Of a DNA stretch of 5,022 nucleotides, positions 1-5,022 are shown piece after piece. How positions within the stretch are numbered: the first letter of the stretch is position 1; the number at the start of each line of letters is the position of its first letter. Origin of the DNA: Alphaproteobacteria bacterium (GTDB lineage: Bacteria; Pseudomonadota; Alphaproteobacteria; Micropepsales; Micropepsaceae); assembly GCA_025935155.1 (NCBI GenBank), contig JAICVV010000183.1, positions 1-5,022 of the forward strand. The letters run 5' to 3'. Position numbers and translations under genes: made by a program. Under the pieces are notes generated by a model that did no database searches, was not told the origin of the DNA, and was given only the letters and a program-made list of their open reading frames with translations.

Positions 1-95
1 GCTTTGCCTATGCGCTCGCGAAGGCACTGGACGAACCGCTCCTCTACAAGGGCGCCGATTTTTCGCACACCGATATCCGCCCGGCCCTACTTTGA
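1..95 (+). CDS. VapC-like PIN-domain toxin, C-terminal fragment (5' end outside window)
   Basis: The reading frame beginning at base 3 is open to a TGA at 93-95. It encodes 30 residues starting FAYALAKALDEPLLYKG and ending in FSHTDIRPALL. This matches the usual end of VapC toxins of type II toxin-antitoxin modules: a helix of the form (D)-C-F-x-YALA, a strand such as PLLYKG, then the acidic DF-x-x-TDI loop. PIN-domain VapC proteins are Mg2+-dependent endoribonucleases that act on tRNA or rRNA in the cytoplasm and are neutralised by a VapB partner, normally encoded just upstream and therefore not visible here. The Asp expected just before this segment, and the N-terminal catalytic Asp, are outside the window, so integrity cannot be judged. 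The next gene lies 31 nt downstream on the same strand, so read-through is possible. The fragment is short and the call rests on pattern memory. Confidence 0.75.
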   Translation, partial: FAYALAKALDEPLLYKGADFSHTDIRPALL

Positions 96-126
96 TCCGT
101 GACGACGCCCTGGGTAGGCTACGCAG

Positions 127-1050
127 ATGATCGTTCATCCCACCGGCAAATTCGACAACCGCGCCAGAGCGTATGCGCATATCGAGGCGCATCCGTCGGC
201 CGCGGCGATGGGGGCGGAGATTCGCGGCGTGCAGCTGGCGTGTCTCAGTGACGCGCAATTCGCCGAAATCCGCAACGCGCTGTTCCGGCACAGGATGATC
301 TACTTCCGCGACCAGCATATCACGCATGCCGATCAGGAGGCCTTCAGCCTGCGCTTCGGCCCGTTCGCGGAAGATGCCTACACCAAGGGTGTCGAAGGCC
401 ATCCGAATGTCCAGCCGGTCATCAAGGAAGCCGATGTGAAAACCGGCATGGTGTTCGGCTCCGGCTGGCACACCGATTCGCCTTTTCTCCCCCGGCCGCC
501 CGCGATCAGCATGCTGTACGGTGCCGACATTCCGCCGTTCGGCGGCGACACGATCTGGGCCAACACTGTGCTTGCCTATGCGATGCTGAGCGAAACGATG
601 CAACGCATGCTGGCGCCTTTGCGCGTGCATATGTCGATGGCGCGCGTGCTGGAGTCGGCGCAGGCTTATGCGCGCATTGACGATTCCTCGCTCGGCCGCC
701 TCGCGGCACTGCGCGGCACAATGGCTTTACCGGAAGAGGTGATGCGCAAGGTGCAAGGCACAACGCATCCGCTGGTGCGCACACATCCCGTCACCGGCGA
801 GAGAGCGCTTTATTGCGACGGCACCTATGCCGTGGGGATCGAAGGATTGACCGAACCAGAAAGCGAAGCATTACTGAACTACCTTGTCGCGCACATTACT
901 CAGCCCGCTTTCACCTGCCGGTTGCGCTGGCAGCCCAAAACCTTTGCGCTATGGGACAACCGAATCTGCATTCATCAGGCGTTCAACGATTACGACGGTT
1001 ACAGGCGCGAGCTTTACCGCACCACCGTCGCCGGCGAGATTCCAGAATAA
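127..1050 (+). CDS. TauD/TfdA family Fe(II)/2-oxoglutarate-dependent dioxygenase
   Basis: This complete 307-residue cytoplasmic oxygenase belongs to the family that couples decarboxylation of 2-oxoglutarate to substrate hydroxylation. The iron-binding facial triad is visible: H115 and D117 in GSGWHTDSPF, and H283 in WDNRICIHQAFNDY. R294 and R298 lie 11 and 15 residues after H283, the same spacing as R266 and R270 of E. coli TauD, where the first binds 2-oxoglutarate. Other TauD-like stretches are PPFGGDTIWANT (136-147), THPLVRTHPVTGERALY (213-229) and AHITQPAF (255-262). The His and Tyr that contact taurine before the HxD motif in TauD are not evident, since that stretch reads FAEDAYTKGVEG, so taurine is not a supported substrate. 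The true substrate could be another sulfonate, an aryloxyalkanoate or an unrelated acid. The ATG at 127 has a modest GGGTAGG 8 nt upstream. Length is slightly above the roughly 280 residues of TauD. No transporter or pathway neighbour helps to define its role. Confidence 0.92.
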   Translation: MIVHPTGKFDNRARAYAHIEAHPSAAAMGAEIRGVQLACLSDAQFAEIRNALFRHRMIYFRDQHITHADQEAFSLRFGPFAEDAYTKGVEGHPNVQPVIKEADVKTGMVFGSGWHTDSPFLPRPPAISMLYGADIPPFGGDTIWANTVLAYAMLSETMQRMLAPLRVHMSMARVLESAQAYARIDDSSLGRLAALRGTMALPEEVMRKVQGTTHPLVRTHPVTGERALYCDGTYAVGIEGLTEPESEALLNYLVAHITQPAFTCRLRWQPKTFALWDNRICIHQAFNDYDGYRRELYRTTVAGEIPE

Positions 1051-1058
1051 TCGTGTTT

Positions 1059-1077
1059 AGCTGCAGCAATTGCGGCT
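1059..1077. terminator. small stem-loop 8 nt after the dioxygenase stop codon
   Basis: agctgca (1059-1065) pairs with tgcggct (1071-1077), giving seven base pairs including one T·G wobble, around the loop gcaat. Its position just past the dioxygenase stop at 1050 suggests a role in 3'-end formation or transcript stability. The bases that follow (cctacctcc) are not T-rich, so it is not a textbook intrinsic terminator. Confidence 0.3.
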
Positions 1078-1134
1078 CCTACCTCCGGGATTTGCGCCCC
1101 GTTCTGCGTATGCGTCCCTGGACTCTGGGTTATA

Positions 1135-1183
1135 GGAGCAATGTTACCTTCGCGGCAGATTATGCCGCGGAGAACATTGCTCC
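1135..1183. repeat. 49-nt two-tier palindrome (terminator-like, or mobile-element/recombination site)
   Basis: The outer arms ggagcaatgtt (1135-1145) and aacattgctcc (1173-1183) are perfect 11-nt inverted repeats. Inside them, cgcggca (1151-1157) and tgccgcg (1163-1169) form a perfect 7-bp stem around the loop gatta. Three further pairs (1148-1150 with 1170-1172, one T·G) join the tiers, leaving only a 2-nt bulge at 1146-1147. The result is about 21 pairs with a 5-nt loop. It lies between two converging genes, 85 nt past the dioxygenase stop and 26 nt past the AIPR-like stop, so it could stop transcription from both sides. It lacks a T-tract in either direction. An interspersed palindromic repeat, a miniature mobile element or a recombinase core site are alternatives. 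Confidence 0.65.
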
Positions 1184-1208
1184 GTCACCCGTATTGTCTA
1201 AACCCCCC

Positions 1209-2561
1209 TTACACGGCCTGCCGCTTCAGGAGCTCGGTCTCGAAGGCGTCCAGAACAAGCTCGTAGGAGCCTTCGTTTTTCCCGATTTTCTGCGGGTCGG
1301 CCCGGAAAGCATCCATGATTACGCGGTACTTTTTGACGATAGGCACGAGGCAGTCATCCAAGAATGCGCTCGGATCTTCACTCCACTGCACCCGGCCATC
1401 TTCATCGAGCTTAATCAGGCTCTTAAGGCCGTAAACCAGCGGCATAATCAGGCCGTCAGGATAGCTGTACACCACAGGCCGCGATGTGAAGTGGGTGGTC
1501 GGTTTCGAGCGCATGTCTTTAGCCATCTTGACGACCGTCAACCGTCCAAAGCGCCCTTCGCCGTCGTTGTAAGCGTCGGGAAAGGCTTCATAGATTTTGT
1601 CATAGAGTTTGGGCAACTCTGCCGCGAGCTTAAGTGCGCTGGCCACGGCGGTGTTGTGGAGCTCGTGAGTGTACTCGCCCCCGGTGGGTTTCGAGACCGA
1701 ACTGTCGCTCATCAGTTCATCGAACATCTTCACGCAATCGCCCTTGTTGCTGTAGATGCTCTTCGGAGGGACCCGGATTTGACGCAAATGCTCAGGAAGT
1801 TCGAGCACCGAGAGCGGAACCCAAGCCAACGCGATTAGGTCGCGGACCTTGATGTCGCCCCCGTCATTCGTTTTCCACTCGATTCGCGCGGCAATTTCCG
1901 GCGGCAGAGCTTTACGGAGGCTTTCGTAATAGCCCTTCTGGTTGGCCTTCGTTTCCAACCGAAGCTCGACGTTATTGTTACGAGCCGCACAAATCTCCAA
2001 CAAGGAGCCGCTAAATTCCCGAACGACGTCGTCATCTTCGACATCGGACGGCACCAAGATTTCAAGCGGAACAAGAAAATCGAGCGGTCCGTCCTGGTCA
2101 TCCTTGACGAGGGCCTTGATAGCGTCGCGATGCTCACCCCAAGCCTCCTTGAAGTCCTCCCATCGCTTCAGACGCCGCGCAATCTTGGGGTCCCCTGTGG
2201 CGAGCGTCAGGATGTGCGTTCCGATCCCAAGCATGTTGTGACCGCCATCGAGAATGCCTTCAATGCGGGGGTTCTGAAACCGCAGTTCGAAGCGGCGACG
2301 GTCTAAACCGTCATAGTCGGACGATCCTACCAGCACGCCCTTCGTCTTAAAGGGGAAAAGGGCGGGAGTTTCGACGATGCTTTCAATGATTGCTTCGGTA
2401 ACGGGTCCAGCCTTGGCAGAGCGAGGGTTAGCTTCAAGATCAGCCGCATCGAACAGTGTGAGCATGTTCTTGGCTTTGACAAAGCCGGTAATGCGCTTGA
2501 CTGGTCCTTCGACCTGTTCAGCGAATTGATCGTAGCGAATGAGGACTTTATCGGGGTTCAT
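1209..2561 (-). CDS. AIPR-like (abortive infection/phage resistance-like) protein
   Basis: This complete 450-residue gene resembles AIPR-family proteins, a group linked to abortive phage resistance whose biochemical activity is poorly known. The order of motifs fits. ANPRSAK (44-50) is followed by AIIESIVETPALFPFKTKGV (57-76), which corresponds to the family's 'few repeats, then F-x-x-K-N-x-G-I' block. Next comes a strand ending in GILDGGHNMLGIG (102-114), like the NGGHT/DGQHR loop. A later block, SLLEICAARNNNVEL then YYESLRKAL (187-219), resembles the family's ATN-x-Q and helix motif. The C-terminal half, from about residue 250, is unrecognised. There is no signal peptide or membrane segment, so it is probably cytoplasmic. 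I chose the ATG at 2561 because AAGGA sits 7 nt upstream. The frame stays open further 5', with an ATG at 2576, but that has no comparable ribosome site. No partner gene such as a methylase, nuclease or antitoxin adjoins it. The sampled GC (28 and 32 of 60) is below that of glmM/thiD, suggesting acquisition. Family assignment is by eye; a hypothetical protein of related fold is the alternative. Confidence 0.6.
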   Translation of the reverse strand: MNPDKVLIRYDQFAEQVEGPVKRITGFVKAKNMLTLFDAADLEANPRSAKAGPVTEAIIESIVETPALFPFKTKGVLVGSSDYDGLDRRRFELRFQNPRIEGILDGGHNMLGIGTHILTLATGDPKIARRLKRWEDFKEAWGEHRDAIKALVKDDQDGPLDFLVPLEILVPSDVEDDDVVREFSGSLLEICAARNNNVELRLETKANQKGYYESLRKALPPEIAARIEWKTNDGGDIKVRDLIALAWVPLSVLELPEHLRQIRVPPKSIYSNKGDCVKMFDELMSDSSVSKPTGGEYTHELHNTAVASALKLAAELPKLYDKIYEAFPDAYNDGEGRFGRLTVVKMAKDMRSKPTTHFTSRPVVYSYPDGLIMPLVYGLKSLIKLDEDGRVQWSEDPSAFLDDCLVPIVKKYRVIMDAFRADPQKIGKNEGSYELVLDAFETELLKRQAV

Positions 2562-2568
2562 ATCGGTT

Positions 2569-2573
2569 TCCTT
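2569..2573 (-). promoter_or_regulatory. Shine-Dalgarno AAGGA deciding the start of the AIPR-like gene
   Basis: On the minus strand AAGGA is followed by a 7-nt spacer and then ATG at 2561-2559. This favours the 450-residue product over the in-frame ATG at 2576 or starts further upstream. The site overlaps codons 2 and 3 of the upstream ATG. Confidence 0.7.
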
Positions 2574-2740
2574 CATTGAAGGAGAACCGCCCTGATTAGA
2601 CCCCGCTAACGGGCGCTTTGCCCGCATCCGACACGTTCCGAGCCTCCGGCCCGCTTCGTCTTCGGTCGCCACCATCCGGTAGCAGGATCGCACCAGAACC
2701 GTTCTCGGCTCTTTTCCAGCTCCCGTCCGGGAGCACGGTG

Positions 2741-2769
2741 CGTATGCGCGCCTCGGTTGCATTTGTCAA
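2741..2769 (-). promoter_or_regulatory. weak candidate sigma70-type promoter for the AIPR-like gene
   Basis: On the minus strand a perfect TTGACA (2769-2764) is followed by a 17-nt spacer and CATACG (2746-2741). The latter matches only three of six bases of the -10 consensus. If used, it would give a 5' leader of about 170 nt containing the stem at 2719-2734. The perfect -35 and ideal spacing support it, and the poor -10 argues against it. Confidence 0.3.
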
Positions 2770-2852
2770 TGGAGTATCTCAAGTCATTCCGGCTCTGGGA
2801 ATCGGGCGGGCCGCCCATGCGGCGCCGCAAATATTCTGGCGTACGGTTTCCA

Positions 2853-3650
2853 TTAGCGCGCGAACAGTAGATTCAACGGGCCGTGGCCACGGCCGAAACC
2901 AGGTGCCGTTTCAATCGCGTGCTGCACGAATTCGCGGGCGCGGCCGGTAGCCAACGGAAGCGATAATCCTCGTGTCAGACCGCAGGCAATCGCGGTGGCA
3001 AGCACACAGCCGGTGCCGTGCGTGTGCTTTGTGCGGAGGCGCGGGAAGCAGTAGATTTCCACCCCGCCCTCCCAAACCAGCACATCGTCCACGGTTGCCG
3101 ATGTTGCGTGGCCGCCTTTGATCAGCGCAGCATCTGCGCCCATGGCGATCAGCTTGCGCGCCGCCGTTTCCGCCGCCCTGCGATCCGTGCCACGCATGCC
3201 GGCCAGCGCGCGCGCTTCCGGCAGGTTCGGCGTCGCCAGGCTTGCGAGCGGCAGCAATTCTGACTTGAACGCGGCGATCGCGTCGTGCGACAGGAGCCGC
3301 TTGCCGCTGCTGGAAATGAGAACCGGATCGAGTACAATCGGGATGCCGCGCGCCAGTTTCTTCAGCGCGCCCGCAACGGCATCAACAATATCGGCCGAGC
3401 CAAGCATGCCGATCTTGATCGCGTCGGCGCCGATATCGTTCAGGCAAACGCGAATCTGATCGCGCACAATTTTCGGCGGCTGCAGTTCAACGGAATGAAC
3501 ACGCTGCGTGTCCTGCACGGTCACGCCGGTCACGGCCGTCATCGCGTACACGCCAAACAGGCCGGCCGTCTTGATATCCGCCTGGAGGCCCGCGCCGCCG
3601 CTCGAATCAGAGCCTGCGATGATCAGCAGGCGCGGCGGCTTTGGACTCAA
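2853..3650 (-). CDS. thiD: hydroxymethylpyrimidine/phosphomethylpyrimidine kinase
   Basis: ThiD phosphorylates 4-amino-5-hydroxymethyl-2-methylpyrimidine (HMP), then HMP phosphate, to give HMP diphosphate for thiamine synthesis in the cytoplasm. The 265 residues match the family's usual length. The ribokinase-fold signature is complete: [19 protein letters not shown] (10-28), the substrate-side segment [11 protein letters not shown] (38-48), [14 protein letters not shown] (107-120), TPNLPEA (140-146), ALIKGGH (175-181) and the anion-hole motif HGTGC (211-215) with C215 as the likely active-site cysteine. The start is TTG at 3650-3648, with GGGAAG 7 nt upstream (3663-3658). No ATG precedes the conserved N-terminus, so TTG is the only start that keeps the domain whole. 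The gene overlaps the glmM stop by 4 nt as TTGA, which points to translational coupling. I see no TPP riboswitch and there is no room for one, so its expression probably follows glmM. Confidence 0.95.
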   Translation of the reverse strand: MSPKPPRLLIIAGSDSSGGAGLQADIKTAGLFGVYAMTAVTGVTVQDTQRVHSVELQPPKIVRDQIRVCLNDIGADAIKIGMLGSADIVDAVAGALKKLARGIPIVLDPVLISSSGKRLLSHDAIAAFKSELLPLASLATPNLPEARALAGMRGTDRRAAETAARKLIAMGADAALIKGGHATSATVDDVLVWEGGVEIYCFPRLRTKHTHGTGCVLATAIACGLTRGLSLPLATGRAREFVQHAIETAPGFGRGHGPLNLLFAR

Positions 3651-3663
3651 GCAGCGACTTCCC
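3647..3663 (-). promoter_or_regulatory. glmM/thiD stop-start overlap (TTGA) with thiD Shine-Dalgarno
   Basis: The glmM stop TGA (3649-3647) shares two bases with the thiD TTG start (3650-3648). GGGAAG at 3663-3658, inside the last glmM codons, serves as the ribosome site with 7-nt spacing. This is the usual arrangement for terminating ribosomes re-initiating, and the weak TTG start should keep ThiD below GlmM levels. Confidence 0.75.
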
Positions 3664-4993
3664 GGACCGCCGACGCAATATCGCCCACAATGGTGCGCAA
3701 CTCATGCGCATCTTCGCCTTCCGCCATGATGCGGATGACCGGCTCGGTGCCGGATTTGCGCACAATCAGCCGGCCCTTGCCGTTCAGCCGCGCCGCGCCG
3801 GCGTCGATCTGCGACTTCACCCGCTCGTTTTCCAGCGGCGAGCCGTTGCGGAAGCGGATGTTTTCCAGGATCTGGGGCAGCGGGTCGTACAATCTGGTGG
3901 CTTCGCTGGCGGGCTTGCGTTCGCCGGCCAGCACAGCCAGCACCTGCAACGCCGCGATCAAACCATCGCCGGTGGTGGAGAAATCGCTGAGAATGATGTG
4001 GCCGGACTGTTCGCCGCCCACATTGAAGCCGCCCTCGCGCATCTTCTCGATGACGTAACGGTCGCCGACGGAAGAGCGCGCCAGCGTCAGCCCCATGCCG
4101 GAAAGGAACCGGTCGAGCCCCATGTTCGACATCACCGTGCCGACCACACCGTTGCCGGTCAGACTGCCGGTACGCGACCACGAACGCGCGATCAGCGCCA
4201 GGATCTGGTCGCCATCGATGATGCGGCCGCGCTCATCCGCCATCACCACACGGTCGGCATCGCCGTCCAGCGCAATGCCGAAATCCGCGCGCATCTCCCG
4301 CACCTTGGCGCTCATCGCCTGCGGCGCGGTCGAGCCGCAATCCTGATTGATGTTGTAGCCATCGGGCGCATCGCCCAGCGAAAACACTTCGGCGCCCAAC
4401 TCCCACAAAACCGCGGGCGCTACCTTGTAGGCGGCGCCATTGGCGCAATCGATCACCACCCGCATGCCGTCGAGCCGCAGGTGCTTGGGGAAGGTGCCCT
4501 TCACGAATTCGATGTAGCGGGCCTGGCTATCGTCGATGCGTTTGGCGCGGCCCAGTTCCTTGGACGGCGCAAGACCGGTTTCCAGCCCGTTCGCCATCAG
4601 CGCTTCGATTTGCAGCTCCGTCTGATCCGACAATTTGTTGCCGTCCGGCCCGAACAGCTTGATGCCGTTGTCGTGATACGGATTGTGCGATGCGGAAATC
4701 ATCACGCCCAAATCGGCACGCAACGAACGCGTCAGCATGGCCACCGCGGGCGTCGGCAGTGGCCCAAACTGGAACACGTCCATTCCGACGGAGGTGAAGC
4801 CGGACACCAGCGCCGACTCGATCATGTAACCGGAAAGCCGTGTGTCCTTGCCGATCACCACACGATGGCGATGTTCGCCGCGCGTAAACAGGCGGCCGGC
4901 GGCCATGCCGACCTTCATCGCGATCTCCGGTGTGACGGGATGGGAGTTGGCCAATCCGCGGATGCCGTCGGTGCCGAAAAGCTTGCGTATCAT
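3647..4993 (-). CDS. glmM: phosphoglucosamine mutase
   Basis: GlmM interconverts glucosamine-6-phosphate and glucosamine-1-phosphate, the step before GlmU on the way to UDP-GlcNAc for peptidoglycan and LPS, in the cytoplasm. The 448 residues match the family length. The four domains of the alpha-D-phosphohexomutase fold carry their motifs in order: N-terminal [10 protein letters not shown] (4-13); the phosphoserine loop [14 protein letters not shown] (99-112) with S102 equivalent to the phosphorylated Ser of E. coli GlmM; the Mg2+ loop DGDADR (243-248); the sugar-specificity loop GGEQSGH (326-332), typical of GlmM rather than glucose or mannose mutases; and the C-terminal phosphate-binding RKSGTEP (412-418). 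Everything expected is present and there is no frameshift. The ATG at 4993 has AGGA 9 nt upstream (5006-5003). thiD follows with a 4-nt overlap. In many Rhizobiales, from memory, folP and ftsH lie upstream, which would be outside this window. Confidence 0.97.
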   Translation of the reverse strand: MIRKLFGTDGIRGLANSHPVTPEIAMKVGMAAGRLFTRGEHRHRVVIGKDTRLSGYMIESALVSGFTSVGMDVFQFGPLPTPAVAMLTRSLRADLGVMISASHNPYHDNGIKLFGPDGNKLSDQTELQIEALMANGLETGLAPSKELGRAKRIDDSQARYIEFVKGTFPKHLRLDGMRVVIDCANGAAYKVAPAVLWELGAEVFSLGDAPDGYNINQDCGSTAPQAMSAKVREMRADFGIALDGDADRVVMADERGRIIDGDQILALIARSWSRTGSLTGNGVVGTVMSNMGLDRFLSGMGLTLARSSVGDRYVIEKMREGGFNVGGEQSGHIILSDFSTTGDGLIAALQVLAVLAGERKPASEATRLYDPLPQILENIRFRNGSPLENERVKSQIDAGAARLNGKGRLIVRKSGTEPVIRIMAEGEDAHELRTIVGDIASAVREVAA

Positions 4994-5002
4994 GAGGGCT
5001 TA

Positions 5003-5006
5003 TCCT
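5003..5006 (-). promoter_or_regulatory. glmM Shine-Dalgarno AGGA
   Basis: AGGA on the minus strand lies 9 nt before the glmM ATG (4993-4991). A TAA at 5022-5020 on the same strand could be the stop of the preceding gene, perhaps folP. With only three bases visible this cannot be tested. If so, glmM is an internal gene of a longer operon and its promoter lies outside the window. Confidence 0.5.
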
Positions 5007-5022
5007 GACTCGCCGCGCCTTA

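Larger units (their letters stand above)
1051..1208. other. convergent intergenic gap with two stem-loops
   Basis: This 158-nt gap separates the 3' ends of the dioxygenase gene (+) and the AIPR-like gene (-). I see no coding sequence in it. It holds a small hairpin at 1059-1077 and a strong palindrome at 1135-1183, both listed separately. Neither is followed by a T-run on either strand. A 10-nt sequence at 1105-1114 (tgcgtatgcg) recurs at 2739-2748 on the far side of the AIPR-like gene, which may be chance. Confidence 0.7.
2562..2852 (-). other. 291-nt leader/spacer between thiD and the AIPR-like gene
   Basis: No convincing gene lies here, but there is structure. Nearest thiD are a 10-nt palindrome gcggcgccgc (2819-2828) and a GC stem with arms gggcg (2804-2808) and cgccc (2812-2816), possibly thiD 3'-end structures without a T-tract. 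Next is a stem with arms gctccc (2719-2724) and gggagc (2729-2734). Nearer the AIPR-like start, cgggc and gcccg pair around the loop gcttt close to 2610-2625. Two doubtful ORFs exist on the minus strand: a 24-codon one overlapping the thiD stop as TAATG (2779-2853), and a 70-codon one from ATG 2818 to 2606 with a protein-looking FWCDPATGWWRPK but no ribosome site. The length suggests the AIPR-like gene has its own promoter and is not simply part of the glmM-thiD operon. Confidence 0.5.

Noticed and set aside
813..1838. A 341-codon + strand frame spanning the dioxygenase end, the gap and part of the AIPR-like gene
   Set aside because: It crosses two better-supported genes and the palindrome, and its residues match no family. 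It is a shadow frame.
1105..2748. The 10-nt direct repeat tgcgtatgcg as an insertion-site duplication
   Set aside because: A close 9-nt version (gcgtatgcg) also occurs inside the dioxygenase gene near 169-177, and the flanking bases do not align well, so chance is the simpler reading.
2562..2762. A 67-residue N-terminal extension of the AIPR-like protein
   Set aside because: The frame is open to an ATG at 2762, but the extension is Arg-rich and unlike the family, and the strong AAGGA points to the ATG at 2561.
2562..2852. A tRNA or other known structured RNA in the thiD/AIPR-like spacer
   Set aside because: I looked on both strands for a cloverleaf with a TTCRA-type T-loop and for a TPP riboswitch core and found neither. 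Only short local stems are present.
3641..5008. A 455-codon open frame on the + strand opposite glmM
   Set aside because: It is antisense to a fully motif-complete glmM. Its His/Arg/Ala-rich product reflects GC-biased third positions of the real gene, with no recognisable domain.
1..5022. CRISPR array or intact insertion sequence
   Set aside because: There are no regularly spaced repeats, no transposase or recombinase motifs, and no terminal inverted repeats enclosing a gene.

Overview
The window looks like chromosomal DNA of an alphaproteobacterium, probably from the Hyphomicrobiales (Rhizobiales). The GC content is high in the housekeeping genes (36-37 G/C per 60 in two lines I counted by hand). 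The back-to-back glmM-thiD pair is, from memory, common in that group. A VapC tail and a TauD/TfdA-type dioxygenase fit the same picture, but the species cannot be named from the sequence.

Layout, left to right. Bases 1-95 hold the last 30 codons of a PIN-domain (VapC-like) toxin on the + strand. It is followed after 31 nt by a complete Fe(II)/2-oxoglutarate dioxygenase of the TauD/TfdA family (127-1050, +). A 158-nt convergent gap (1051-1208) contains two stem-loops, one of them a strong 49-nt palindrome at 1135-1183. Next comes a 450-residue minus-strand gene (1209-2561) that I read as an AIPR-like (abortive infection/phage resistance) protein, recognised by eye only. It has a good Shine-Dalgarno and a long GC-rich leader (2562-2852) with hairpins, a weak candidate promoter and one doubtful small ORF. 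The right half is a minus-strand operon: glmM (3647-4993), then thiD (2853-3650), joined by a 4-nt TTGA stop/start overlap.

How the genes relate. glmM makes glucosamine-1-phosphate for peptidoglycan and LPS precursors, and thiD phosphorylates HMP for thiamine. They share a transcript rather than a pathway. The AIPR-like gene lies downstream of thiD on the same strand, separated by about 290 nt. Its sampled GC is lower (28 and 32 G/C per 60), which suggests an acquired accessory gene between the operon end and the dioxygenase. The VapC tail and the AIPR-like gene give the left half an accessory, possibly defence-related flavour.

The best candidates for something undescribed are the lone AIPR-like gene and the 49-nt palindrome just past its 3' end. 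Neither is proven to be a new system.
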